Assembly (NCBI RefSeq): GCF_039543205.1
Contig: NZ_BAABJH010000007.1
Coordinates: 186,001-250,000 of the forward strand
Source of the DNA: Flaviramulus_B aquimarinus
GTDB lineage: Bacteria > Bacteroidota > Bacteroidia > Flavobacteriales > Flavobacteriaceae
DNA: 64,000 nt
Direction: 5' to 3'
In this document: positions 51,955 to 60,973 of the stretch, piece by piece
How the letters are laid out: every line of letters begins with the position of its first letter
How positions within the stretch are numbered: the first letter of the stretch is position 1
Position numbers and translations under genes: made by a program
Notes under the pieces: generated by a model
The model's input: only the letters and a program-made list of their open reading frames with translations
Told to the model about the DNA's origin: nothing
The model's database searches: none

Positions 51955-53379
51955 ATGCAATTAAAGAATTACACCAAAGAGTTTAGATACAATTGGAAAC
52001 TTGCTGCACCAGTTATGTTGGGTATGCTAGGCCATACTTTTGTTAGTTTTGTGGATAACATTATGGTAGGACAATTAGGTACAGCAGAATTGGCTGCGGT
52101 ATCTTTAGGTAATAGTTTTATGTTTATTGCTATGTCTTTGGGTATTGGTTTTTCTACCGCCATTACGCCCTTAATTGCGGAAGCAGATTCAGCTAATGAT
52201 TTTATTAGAGGAAAATCATCTTTCAAACACGGTCTATTTTTATGTACGGTTTTGGGTGTGTTACTTTTTTTAATGGTGTTTTTTGCTAAGCCTTTAATGT
52301 ATTTAATGAAACAACCTGTTGAAGTTGTTGAGCTAGCCATTCCGTATTTGGATTTGGTAGCATTTTCATTAATTCCATTAATTGTTTTTCAAGGATTTAA
52401 GCAGTTTAGTGATGGTTTATCTATGACTAAATACCCCATGTATGCAACGCTTATAGGGAATGTTATTAATATTATTTTAAACTATGTATTTATTTTTGGA
52501 AAATTTGGTTTTCCAGAATTAGGCATTGTTGGAGCAGCTTATGGCACTTTAGCTTCTCGGATTATTATGGTTTGGTATTTATGGCTTTTATTAAGAGGGA
52601 AAGAAAAATCTAAAGCTTTTGTTACTCAAATTAAATTCTTTGTTTTAGATAAGTTGATGCTTAAGAAAATCATCAATTTAGGTGCGCCAAGTGCCATGCA
52701 AATGTTTTTTGAAGTCGCCATATTTACAGCGGCTATATGGTTAAGTGGTTTATTAGGTAAAAACCCGCAAGCCGCAAATCAAATAGCACTTAATTTAAGT
52801 TCAATGACTTTTATGGTAGTTATGGGACTAAGTGTAGCTGCTATGATTCGGGTTGGTAACCAAAAAGGCTTAAAAGCTTATTTTGAATTACGCCGTATTG
52901 CGTTTTCGTTATTTTTAATGGGTATGTTATTTGCCATTAGCTTTGCTATTATTTTCTTTGTATTCCATGATTATTTACCAAGAATTTATGTGGATTTTGA
53001 TGACCCAAAGGACTTAATGGATAATACCGAAGTTGTAAAAATAGCATCAAAATTACTGATAGCGGCTGCTATTTTTCAAATAAGCGATAGTATACAAGTC
53101 CTTGTTTTAGGGGCTTTACGTGGATTACAGGATGTTAAAATCCCAACTATAATTACTTTTATTTCCTATTGGTTAATTGGCTTTCCAATAAGCTGGTTTT
53201 TAGGCAAAGAAGATGCTTATGGTAGTTTTGGTATTTGGTTAGGACTTCTTGCAGGTTTAACAACAGCAGCAATTTTATTGTATATTCGATTTAATTATTT
53301 GACAAAAAAACTAATTTTGTCTAACAAACAACAATTAACAACTAAAATAGATGACACTCCCAAAATTTATACTAGGTGA
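51955..53379 (+). CDS. MATE-family efflux transporter
   Basis: The 474-residue protein shows 12 hydrophobic segments and the MATE pattern: MLGHTFVSFVDNIMVGQLGTAELAAVSLGN near the N-terminus, GFSTAITPLIAEA, and in the second half NLGAPSAMQMFFEVAIFTAA, SGLLGKNPQAANQIALN and LGALRGLQDVKIPT. MATE pumps export cationic drugs or metabolites with Na+ or H+. The substrate is unknown. It overlaps the following 75-residue gene by 29 bases. Confidence 0.95.
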   Translation: MQLKNYTKEFRYNWKLAAPVMLGMLGHTFVSFVDNIMVGQLGTAELAAVSLGNSFMFIAMSLGIGFSTAITPLIAEADSANDFIRGKSSFKHGLFLCTVLGVLLFLMVFFAKPLMYLMKQPVEVVELAIPYLDLVAFSLIPLIVFQGFKQFSDGLSMTKYPMYATLIGNVINIILNYVFIFGKFGFPELGIVGAAYGTLASRIIMVWYLWLLLRGKEKSKAFVTQIKFFVLDKLMLKKIINLGAPSAMQMFFEVAIFTAAIWLSGLLGKNPQAANQIALNLSSMTFMVVMGLSVAAMIRVGNQKGLKAYFELRRIAFSLFLMGMLFAISFAIIFFVFHDYLPRIYVDFDDPKDLMDNTEVVKIASKLLIAAAIFQISDSIQVLVLGALRGLQDVKIPTIITFISYWLIGFPISWFLGKEDAYGSFGIWLGLLAGLTTAAILLYIRFNYLTKKLILSNKQQLTTKIDDTPKIYTR

Positions 53380-53578
53380 TAATACGGAATATCCAAATGC
53401 TATTTATGTCATTCATACAGAATTCCCGAGGTTTATTATAAATCTAGAAAATGATGAAGTGGAATGGTTTGAAGATTTTGATGCTGAAGATCAAAAAGAA
53501 TTAGAAATCGAAACTGAAAATGCTATTAAAGAAGCTACCGATTTTTATGATAATGAAGTAGCAAAATACGATGCATAA
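53351..53578 (+). CDS. small acidic protein of unknown function, overlapping the MATE gene
   Basis: The 75-residue product (starting MTLPKFILGDNTEYPNAIYV) has Pro-rich, aromatic N-terminal sequence and a strongly acidic helical C-terminus (DFDAEDQKELEIETENAIKE). Its ATG lies inside the last 29 bases of the MATE frame, a +1 overlap. The composition and overlap fit a genuine translationally coupled small gene found in flavobacteria. No named domain is recognised. Confidence 0.75.
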   Translation: MTLPKFILGDNTEYPNAIYVIHTEFPRFIINLENDEVEWFEDFDAEDQKELEIETENAIKEATDFYDNEVAKYDA

Positions 53579-53627
53579 TTGCTTTAGTATTTTGATAACT
53601 ATTAGGGTTTGTAATAAAAAAAAATAA

Positions 53628-54197
53628 ATGATTGAACAACTTCTAAACTACGACACCAAACTGTTTTTATTCTTAAACAGTTTAGGATCCGAAACATGGG
53701 ATTATTTGTGGTTAGTAATAACTAACAAACTTACTTTTATTCCATTATATGCTATTTTATTATTTCTGTTGTATAAAAAATATGGTTTAAAATCATTGTT
53801 GGTCTTTGTTGTTGTAGTTGCTTTAATGATAACCTTTACAGACCAAATCACAAATGTTTTTAAGCGTGGTTTTCAGCGTTCAAGACCATGTGGTGAAGCA
53901 GATTTAATAGATCAAATACGCTTTATTGCAGTACGTTGTGGTAAGTATGGCTTTTTTTCTGGACATTCATCAAACTCCATGGCAGCAGCAGTATTTGCTG
54001 GTTTAATGTTGAAAACATACTATAAAAATTTAATATTTATATTGTTGTTTTGGAGTGCAATTGTAGCTTATAGTAGAATTTATATAGGCGTACATTATCC
54101 TTTAGACATTGTTTGCGGATTAACTTTTGGAGCTATTTCTGGATTCTTGTTTTATAAACTAAGTCATTATTTGCTAAAACGCTTTGTGAATGATTAA
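53628..54197 (+). CDS. PAP2-family phosphatase
   Basis: The 189-residue inner-membrane phosphatase acts on lipid or isoprenoid phosphates, for example undecaprenyl pyrophosphate. The three PAP2 motifs are complete: KRGFQRSRP (KX6RP), FSGHSSN (P/FSGH) and SRIYIGVHYPLD (SRX5HX3D). Five membrane segments are predicted. It follows the small acidic gene by 49 bases and overlaps the convergent meaB stop by four. Confidence 0.92.
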   Translation: MIEQLLNYDTKLFLFLNSLGSETWDYLWLVITNKLTFIPLYAILLFLLYKKYGLKSLLVFVVVVALMITFTDQITNVFKRGFQRSRPCGEADLIDQIRFIAVRCGKYGFFSGHSSNSMAAAVFAGLMLKTYYKNLIFILLFWSAIVAYSRIYIGVHYPLDIVCGLTFGAISGFLFYKLSHYLLKRFVND

Positions 54198-55270
54198 TTG
54201 TTTATTGAAAGCAAATAATCGGCAGCAGCAAAAGGTGTGGTTTGATTGGTTTCAATGAGTTGCAATTGGTTTTTTAATGCGCTTTTAATTTTAGGTGTAT
54301 TAAAAAAATCTGATTTTAATTGATCTTCTATAGTTTGAATAAGCCAAAATTTATTCTGTTCGTTTCGTTTTGTGTTGAAGTAATTATTTTCAGAAGTGAT
54401 TTTAACATACTCTAAAATAATTTCCCAAATAGCATCAATGCCTTCATTTTTTAGAGCACTACATAGTGTTACCTTTGGTTGCCAATGTGATGATTTTTCT
54501 GGGTAGAGGTGAAGCGCTCTATTAAATTCTACTTTAGCTAGTTTTGCTTTTTTTAAATTGTCACCATCAGCCTTATTAATGGCTATAGCATCGGCCATTT
54601 CTATAATACCACGTTTTATACCTTGCAATTCGTCACCTGCTCCTGCTAACTTTAATAATAAAAAGAAATCGACCATACTATGCACAGTGGTTTCACTTTG
54701 ACCAACACCAACCGTTTCAATAATAATGACATCAAAACCTGCAGCTTCACATAAAATAATAGTCTCTCTGGTTTTTCTGGCTACGCCTCCTAAAGATTCA
54801 CCCGAAGCAGATGGACGAATAAAAGCATTATCATCTTTTACTAAATTTTCCATTCTGGTTTTATCACCTAAAATACTACCTTTTGTAATCGAGCTACTTG
54901 GATCTATAGCAAGAACAGCAACACGTTTCCCTATGGCTGTTAAGTGTTTTCCAAAAACCTCGATAAATGTACTCTTACCAACACCAGGAACACCAGTAAT
55001 ACCAATACGAACAGCCTTATTAGAATAGGGTAAGCAGCCCTTTATGATAGTATTAGCTTTTTCTAGATGTTTAGGGTTTTTACTTTCAATAAGAGTGATA
55101 GCACGACTTAATGCTGTAATATCTTTATTTAAAATAGATGCTACCAGTGCATCTGTATTAATTCCCGTTTTGCGTTTGTCCTTAATAGATTTGATTTTAG
55201 AAGTATTGGTGATTTCTGATATAGAAACCCCTTTTTTATTTTCTAATGCCGATTTAGTTTTTTTTGCCAT
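54194..55270 (-). CDS. meaB: methylmalonyl-CoA mutase-associated GTPase MeaB
   Basis: The 358-residue G3E-family GTPase protects and reloads adenosylcobalamin in methylmalonyl-CoA mutase. Walker A is GVPGVGKS (about 93-100), with DPSSSITKGSILGDKTRM, ETVGVGQSETTVHSMVDFF and the guanine-specificity sequence AINKADGDN. The N-terminal helical extension (about 25-75) is typical. The start at 55270 (MAKKTKSALENK) is preferred to 55282. Methylmalonyl-CoA mutase genes are not visible within this window. Confidence 0.92.
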   Translation of the reverse strand: MAKKTKSALENKKGVSISEITNTSKIKSIKDKRKTGINTDALVASILNKDITALSRAITLIESKNPKHLEKANTIIKGCLPYSNKAVRIGITGVPGVGKSTFIEVFGKHLTAIGKRVAVLAIDPSSSITKGSILGDKTRMENLVKDDNAFIRPSASGESLGGVARKTRETIILCEAAGFDVIIIETVGVGQSETTVHSMVDFFLLLKLAGAGDELQGIKRGIIEMADAIAINKADGDNLKKAKLAKVEFNRALHLYPEKSSHWQPKVTLCSALKNEGIDAIWEIILEYVKITSENNYFNTKRNEQNKFWLIQTIEDQLKSDFFNTPKIKSALKNQLQLIETNQTTPFAAADYLLSINN

Positions 55271-55393
55271 AACTATCCCCATGTTTATTAGGAATGTATA
55301 AATGTTTGTCTAATTTACAATTTATTTTCTTTAGGATTCTTTGTTACTATGAGTTGTTTTCAATGGTATAAAATATTACGATTATCCTAATAT

Positions 55394-56191
55394 TTAAATA
55401 GAATCCAGTGGTTTTTTCCCAATAATAAATAAATAATCCCCTAAATCGTTTTTAAAAGAATTAATAATCTTTTGAATGGTATTATTTGCAATATCTTTAT
55501 GAAGTTCTATTAATCCTGTTTCAACTTCAGTTGTATTGGCAAGTGAAGAGAAAGAGGAAATACCTTGTCTTATTTTTGGGCTCAAATAAAGTTTAGGATT
55601 ATGTTTTCCGCAGTATAAAAATAAATCTTTAAGGTCTGGCTTTACATTATATATTTCGGTTTTGCTTATCAAAAACCCAGAATGATTCATTACGTTTTCT
55701 ATAGTTTTTAAAGAAGGCATTTGAGTCATGGAATCTTCAAGCATTTTTGGGAAATAATGATTCAACCAGTAGCCTTTCATTTGTTTTGGAGTAGAAGTAA
55801 AAATAACAATCGTACCATTAGGCTTTAATATACTATACAGTTCTGAAAACCCTTGTTCAAAATCTTTCCAATGATGAATAGTTAAGCTTGCCATAATACC
55901 GTCTATACTATTAGGTTTTATTTTGGTATTCTCTGCTTGTCCTTGTCGCCAATCTATATTGGGGTTTTTCAGCTTTGCCCTTTCGAGCATTTTATTAGAA
56001 GGGTCAATACCTATAAATCGGAATCCCTTTTTTTGAAGCGCGTTTGTATAGTTTCCTGTGCCACAACCAATGTCTAAATACACGCCATCTGCTTTTGGGT
56101 TTAGGTTTGTAAAGAGGCATTCAGCTATAAACGGATCGGCTTTACGTGTTTTATTATAATTTAAACCAATACTATCGTATTTAGCTGTCAT
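55394..56191 (-). CDS. class I SAM-dependent methyltransferase
   Basis: The 265-residue protein has a Rossmann-type methyltransferase core: VYLDIGCGTGNYTNAL (motif I, about 37-52), FIGIDPSNKMLERAKLKN (acidic residue for ribose) and ASLTIHHWKDFEQGFSE (post-motif). This is the Methyltransf_11/25 group; the substrate is unknown. It overlaps the upstream 82-residue gene by 11 bases, so the two are probably translated together. Confidence 0.87.
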   Translation of the reverse strand: MTAKYDSIGLNYNKTRKADPFIAECLFTNLNPKADGVYLDIGCGTGNYTNALQKKGFRFIGIDPSNKMLERAKLKNPNIDWRQGQAENTKIKPNSIDGIMASLTIHHWKDFEQGFSELYSILKPNGTIVIFTSTPKQMKGYWLNHYFPKMLEDSMTQMPSLKTIENVMNHSGFLISKTEIYNVKPDLKDLFLYCGKHNPKLYLSPKIRQGISSFSSLANTTEVETGLIELHKDIANNTIQKIINSFKNDLGDYLFIIGKKPLDSI

Positions 56192-56429
56192 GTTTTTTGG
56201 TATAAACTTGTCCTCTATGAGGTTTTAAAGTATCTCTAATGGGTTTCATTTGGCTTTCATCAACAACTAAAAAAGCTATAGTATGTATATTGTTTAAGCT
56301 TTCAACCCCAGTAATCGTAATGCTCAAACGTTCCGATGCGATGTATTCTTTTAAATGAATTTCGTGGTGTTGAGCTATTTTGTATGCATCAGGTCCGCGA
56401 AAGTCCCAGATTAATTTTAGTTTGCGCAT
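56181..56429 (-). CDS. conserved small protein, translationally coupled to the methyltransferase
   Basis: The 82-residue protein has the pattern MRKLKLIWDFRGPDAYKIAQ, HHEIHLKEYIASE, ITITGVESLNNIHTIAFLVV and PIRDTLKPHRGQVYTKKHDS: a compact alpha/beta fold with His-rich and basic ends. I do not recognise a named family. Its end overlaps the methyltransferase start by 11 bases, which implies coupled expression. Confidence 0.75.
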   Translation of the reverse strand: MRKLKLIWDFRGPDAYKIAQHHEIHLKEYIASERLSITITGVESLNNIHTIAFLVVDESQMKPIRDTLKPHRGQVYTKKHDS

Positions 56430-56538
56430 ATTTTTTTAAAACATTCTGTGTTAAAAAAGGTTATAAATGTACCATCAAATGTAATCATAAAAAATATAAT
56501 GAACTCATTTGAATTTATTGAGTTAAGCCGAAAATTAG

Positions 56539-56568
56539 GCCTTTTGTGACCAATTGAAGGCTTTTTTT
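56539..56568 (+). terminator. terminator-like hairpin in a divergent region
   Basis: GCCTT (56539-56543) and AAGGC (56557-56561) are followed by seven T residues. The stem is only five bases and no upstream plus-strand gene is seen, so it may be chance. Confidence 0.35.
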
Positions 56569-56691
56569 GTTACATAGTATCGCTACGGAACAAAAAAAAG
56601 ACAAAAAGTGACTGCAAAAGGGCAATTTTTAGCTAATTAAAAGGTTTGAATGGGTGCAACATTTACTTTCTTTAATCGTTTGTAAAACAAC

Positions 56692-56721
56692 TTGTATTAT
56701 AGCTATATATTATTATTTTTG
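56692..56721 (+). promoter_or_regulatory. parvulin-operon promoter (TTG-N19-TATTTTTG)
   Basis: TTG (56692-56694) and TATTTTTG (56714-56721) are 19 bases apart, a very good match to the Bacteroidota consensus, 26 bases before the ATG at 56748. Confidence 0.65.
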
Positions 56722-56747
56722 TAACCATTCAATTAATTTTTTATTCC

Positions 56748-58700
56748 ATGAAATTAAATTTTTTTTTCATTTTATTTTTAACGTTATCAGTATTAAATGT
56801 AGATGCACAATCTAACAATGAAGATATACTTTTCAGTGTTCAAGGAGAGCCCGTTTACACATCAGAATTTTTAAGGGTTTATAATAAAAACCTAGATTTA
56901 GTTCAAGATGAATCTCAAAAAGATGTTGATGAATATTTAAAATTATTTACGAGCTATAAGCTAAAGTTAAAAGAAGCTAAAGCCTTAGATTTACATAAAA
57001 AGACATCATATTTAAGAGAATTATCCAATTACAAAAAACAACTTGCTAAAAGTTTTATAACAGATACGAAAGTTACAGATGCTTTGGTTAAGGAAGCTTA
57101 TGATAGACTGTCGCATGATGTAAAGGCCAATCATATTTTAATAAAAGTATCTGAAAATGCTAGTCCAGAAGATACACTTGTGGCTTTTAATAGTATTATG
57201 AAGTTGCGTAACAGAGCTTTAAATGAAGGCTTTGAAAAAGTAAGGGCAGAAGTTCATAACGGACAAACCGTTTACGGAGAAAAATTAGGGTATTTTACAG
57301 GCTTTAAAATGGTTTATAAATTTGAAACTGCAGCTTTTAATACCAATGTTGGTGATATTTCCCAACCATTTAGGACGCGTTTTGGATACCATATCGTTAA
57401 TGTTTTAGATAAACGAAAATCAAGAGGCGAGCGTACAGTAGCGCATATTATGGTTGTTAATAAAGAAAAGGATTCATTGGCCGAAAAGCCAGAAATTAGA
57501 ATTCAAGAATTATATAAAAAATTAAATCAAGGTGAAGATTTTGAATCTTTAGCAAAACAGTTTTCAGATGATAAAAATTCTGCGCAAAAAGGCGGTATGT
57601 TATCGCCAATTTCCAGTGGTCAGTTAAGTGTACAAGAGTTTGAAGATGTTGTTTTTAATTTAGATAATATAGGTGATATATCTGAGCCTTTTAAAACCAA
57701 TTATGGTTGGCATATTGTTAAGTTATATGGTAAAAAACTTGTACCTGACTTTGAAATCATGAAACCTGAATTGGTAGAAAAAGTAAAACGTGATGATAGG
57801 TCTAAATTGATTGACGAGGCTTTGGTTGATAAACTTAAAAAGCGTTATAATGTTGATAACGAGTTTTCTGGAATAGATTACTTTATTTCTATATTTAATG
57901 ACGATTATTTTAAAAAAACATGGAAGCTTCCAGCAGATTTTAAAGAAAATGAACCTTTGGTTAAAATAGGAAAAAAACAATTTTCTTATAAAGATTTTGG
58001 AGATTATTTGCAGAAAACACAACGCAATCGAACCCAAAAGGGCCCATATAAATCTATAATTTCTAGAAAGTATGAATCCTTTTTAAAGGATAATTTAATT
58101 CAGTATCAAGAGAATAATTTAGAAGAAGAGAACGAAGAATTTGCTCATATTGTCGGTGAGTATCGAGATGGTTTATTATTATTTGAATTGATGGAAACAA
58201 CAATTTGGAATACGGCAAAAACAGATTCTATTGGTATTCAAGACTATTACAACAATCATAAAAATAATTATGTTCTACCAGAACGGATTGATGCTGTAGT
58301 GGCTTCATCAACAAAACAAAAAACACTTAAAAAAGTGTCTAAATTATTGACTGATGGTATGGCTCTAGATCAAATAAAATCACTTGTAAACAGTAACAAT
58401 GAAATAGAAGTAATATTTACATCAGACATAATGGATGGCAAACATCAAGCGCTTCCTACTAATTTTAATTTTGAAAAGGGGATTTCTAAAATATACAAAC
58501 ACAATAATGCTTTCGTGTTGGTTCAAGTTAAAGAGGTCTTGCCACAAACTCAAAAAACATTAGAAGCGGCTAAGGGAACTGTTATTAGCGATTATCAAAC
58601 TTATAAAGAAAAAAACTGGATTAAGGAGTTGGGTGAAAAATATAAAATAGTCATTAACCAAGAGGTTTTAACAAACGTAAAATCTCAACTTAAAAAGTAA
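56748..58700 (+). CDS. peptidyl-prolyl isomerase with two parvulin domains
   Basis: The 650-residue periplasmic chaperone has a signal peptide (MKLNFFFILFLTLSVLNVDA) and two PpiC-type rotamase domains around residues 115-215 and 220-330 (VKANHILIKVSENASPED and RTVAHIMVVNKEKDSL with typical GDISQPFRTRFGYHIVNV and GDISEPFKTNYGWHIVKL ends). The C-terminal half (about 360-650) has no recognised motif. It resembles SurA/PpiD-type outer-membrane protein chaperones. It is the first gene of a tandem of three and is followed 3 bases later by the next. Confidence 0.88.
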   Translation: MKLNFFFILFLTLSVLNVDAQSNNEDILFSVQGEPVYTSEFLRVYNKNLDLVQDESQKDVDEYLKLFTSYKLKLKEAKALDLHKKTSYLRELSNYKKQLAKSFITDTKVTDALVKEAYDRLSHDVKANHILIKVSENASPEDTLVAFNSIMKLRNRALNEGFEKVRAEVHNGQTVYGEKLGYFTGFKMVYKFETAAFNTNVGDISQPFRTRFGYHIVNVLDKRKSRGERTVAHIMVVNKEKDSLAEKPEIRIQELYKKLNQGEDFESLAKQFSDDKNSAQKGGMLSPISSGQLSVQEFEDVVFNLDNIGDISEPFKTNYGWHIVKLYGKKLVPDFEIMKPELVEKVKRDDRSKLIDEALVDKLKKRYNVDNEFSGIDYFISIFNDDYFKKTWKLPADFKENEPLVKIGKKQFSYKDFGDYLQKTQRNRTQKGPYKSIISRKYESFLKDNLIQYQENNLEEENEEFAHIVGEYRDGLLLFELMETTIWNTAKTDSIGIQDYYNNHKNNYVLPERIDAVVASSTKQKTLKKVSKLLTDGMALDQIKSLVNSNNEIEVIFTSDIMDGKHQALPTNFNFEKGISKIYKHNNAFVLVQVKEVLPQTQKTLEAAKGTVISDYQTYKEKNWIKELGEKYKIVINQEVLTNVKSQLKK

Positions 58701-58703
58701 TAA

Positions 58704-59555
58704 GTGCGGACTAAAATCATCTTATTATTTCTGCTAACATTTGTGGTTTCATGTGATATGTTTAAAGTATTAGATGAAGGCAAACCTTTGGCTAGAGTTA
58801 ATGAAACCTATTTATACCATGACGCTATTAAAGATTTAGTGCCAGAAGGAACACTAAAAGAAGATAGTACATTAATCATTCAAAATTTTATTAATCGATG
58901 GGCTACACAACAATTGTTTGTTGATGGTGCCAAGCTAAATTTAAACGAAGAAAAACAAGCTGCCTTTGATAAATTGGTAGTCCAGTATAAAAACGATTTA
59001 TACTCCAAAGCCTATATAGAAGCATTGGTTAAAAGAAATATAGATACATTGGTCAATACCCAAGAAGCTGACATTTATTATAATAACAATAAAGAAGTTT
59101 TCAAGTTAAACGAAGAGTTACTTAAATTCCGTTACATACATGTAGATGAAAATATTATTGATTTTAAGACTATTAAAGAAAAATTCAAGCGGTACAATAC
59201 CCAAGATAAAGAGCTTTTAGATTCTATATCCATACAATTTAAATCTTACTCATTAAATGATTCTATTTGGATAAAATTGAGTCATGTTATAAAGAAAATT
59301 CCAGCAGTTACTCCGGAAAATAAAAACCAACTGTTAAAAAAATCTAATTTTGTACAACTCAAAGATTCATTAGGAGTATATTTGATGCAAATTAATGATG
59401 TTCTGGTTAGAAATGACACTGCTCCGTTGGAATATGTTAAGCCAACTATAGATCAAATAGTCATTAACAAACGTAAGCTAGAACTTATTAAAGAATTAGA
59501 AAAAGATATCACAAAAGATGCTATTAAAAATAAACAATTTGAAATTTACAATTAA
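58704..59555 (+). CDS. parvulin-operon lipoprotein without complete rotamase domain
   Basis: The 283-residue product has a lipoprotein signal (LTFVVSC-DM, Cys17) and a helical SurA_N-like segment (RVNETYLYHDAIKDLVPEG, then NFINRWATQQLFVDGAKLNL). It lacks the parvulin rotamase motifs, so it may be a chaperone-only partner. The start is GTG at 58704, 3 bases after the previous stop. Next gene start follows immediately. Confidence 0.8.
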   Translation: MRTKIILLFLLTFVVSCDMFKVLDEGKPLARVNETYLYHDAIKDLVPEGTLKEDSTLIIQNFINRWATQQLFVDGAKLNLNEEKQAAFDKLVVQYKNDLYSKAYIEALVKRNIDTLVNTQEADIYYNNNKEVFKLNEELLKFRYIHVDENIIDFKTIKEKFKRYNTQDKELLDSISIQFKSYSLNDSIWIKLSHVIKKIPAVTPENKNQLLKKSNFVQLKDSLGVYLMQINDVLVRNDTAPLEYVKPTIDQIVINKRKLELIKELEKDITKDAIKNKQFEIYN

Positions 59556-59556
59556 T

Positions 59557-60969
59557 TTGAAACATACATTGCTTTTAGGTATAACTTTACTAACTCTAAA
59601 TGTTCTATCTGCACAAGAAATTATAGAAGACGAAGTTAAAGAGGTCGTTAAAAAAGTCGATACAACACTTGCAAAAAATGCTAAAAAAATTGACGGGGTA
59701 GCTGCCGTAGTGGGGGATTATATTATCTTGGATTCCGATATAGACAAGGCCTATTTGCAATTACAAGCACAAGGTGTCAATACAAACGACATTGGAAAGT
59801 GCGAATTGTTTGGTAAGTTATTAGAAGATAAATTGTACGCACACCATGCCGTTCAAGATAGCATTCCGGTTTCGGATGCAGAGATCAGAAAAAATGTAGA
59901 TTATCAGATTCAACAATTTTTACAGCAAACCAATGGATCTATGGAAAAACTTTTGGAGTTTTATAAAAAAGATGATGAAAAAAGTTTTAGAGATGAAATG
60001 TTTGAGATTAATAAATCCAATCAGCTGGCAGCTAAAATGCAATCTAAAATTGTTGAAGAAATAGAGATAACTCCAGAAGAGGTGAGAGATTTTTTTAATA
60101 AAATACCCGAAGAAGATAGACCTACTTTTGGAACAGAACTTAAAGTGGCTCAAATTGTAGCAGAACCAAAAGTTTCTGAAGAAGAAAAACAAAAAATCAT
60201 TGACCGTTTAAAACAATTTAAAGCTGATATCATAGAAAATGGAGCTAGTTTCCGTTCTAAAGCTGTATTGTATTCTGACGACCCAGGATCCGCAAGTAAA
60301 GGGGGTAAATATACTTTAAATAGAAAACAACCACGAATGGTAAAAGAGTTTAGACAGGTTGCATTTTCTTTACAAGAAGGCGAAGTTTCAGAACCTTTTG
60401 AAACAGATTTTGGTTTTCATATTGTTACTTTAGAGAAAATAAGAGGACAAGAATATGATGTTGCCCACATATTATTAATACCAAAAGTATCTAGTGAAGC
60501 AGTAAAAGAGGCTAAAGAGCGTTTAGAAAAAACTAGAAAGCGTATTGTAGACGGTGATATTTCATTTGCTGATGCAGCTAGGGAAATTAGTGATGAAAAA
60601 GAAACAAAGAATGATGGAGGACAATTAATAAACCCAACCACACAAGACTATAATTTTGAATTAACGAGAATGGATACAGAACTATACGCTCAAATTCAAA
60701 ATTTAAAAGATGATGAGATTAGTTTGGTTTTAAGTGAAGAAGACCGCAACCGTAAAGTTAAATTTAAAATATTAAAAGTTACCGATAGAGTTGATGAACA
60801 TGAAGCAGATTATGCTCGCGATTATTTGAAAATAAAAGAACTAGCATTAGAAGAAAAAAAGATAAGAGCAATTGAAAAATGGCAAGAAGAAAAAATATTA
60901 GATACCTATATAAAAATTAGTGGAGCACACAGAACCTGTCAATTTTCTGGTAACTGGTTAAAAAAATAA
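59557..60969 (+). CDS. SurA-like periplasmic chaperone/peptidyl-prolyl isomerase
   Basis: The protein has the SurA layout: signal peptide, an N-terminal chaperone domain (DGVAAVVGDYIILDSDIDKA), and parvulin domains (FGTELKVAQIVAEPKVSEEE...FSLQEGEVSEPFETDFGFHI and YDVAHILLIPKVSSEAVKE). It helps fold outer-membrane proteins. I place the start at TTG 59557, which gives MKHTLLLGITLLTLNVLSAQ as a clean signal peptide and begins one base after the previous stop; an ATG at 59518 would add 13 residues and overlap. It precedes moxR by 4 bases. Confidence 0.88.
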   Translation: MKHTLLLGITLLTLNVLSAQEIIEDEVKEVVKKVDTTLAKNAKKIDGVAAVVGDYIILDSDIDKAYLQLQAQGVNTNDIGKCELFGKLLEDKLYAHHAVQDSIPVSDAEIRKNVDYQIQQFLQQTNGSMEKLLEFYKKDDEKSFRDEMFEINKSNQLAAKMQSKIVEEIEITPEEVRDFFNKIPEEDRPTFGTELKVAQIVAEPKVSEEEKQKIIDRLKQFKADIIENGASFRSKAVLYSDDPGSASKGGKYTLNRKQPRMVKEFRQVAFSLQEGEVSEPFETDFGFHIVTLEKIRGQEYDVAHILLIPKVSSEAVKEAKERLEKTRKRIVDGDISFADAAREISDEKETKNDGGQLINPTTQDYNFELTRMDTELYAQIQNLKDDEISLVLSEEDRNRKVKFKILKVTDRVDEHEADYARDYLKIKELALEEKKIRAIEKWQEEKILDTYIKISGAHRTCQFSGNWLKK

Positions 60970-60973
60970 GAAT

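Larger units (their letters stand above)
56430..56747. other. intergenic region between the small coupled gene and the parvulin operon
   Basis: About 318 bases without a gene. It holds an isolated plus-strand terminator-like hairpin (56539-56568) and the parvulin-operon promoter (56692-56721). Confidence 0.6.
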
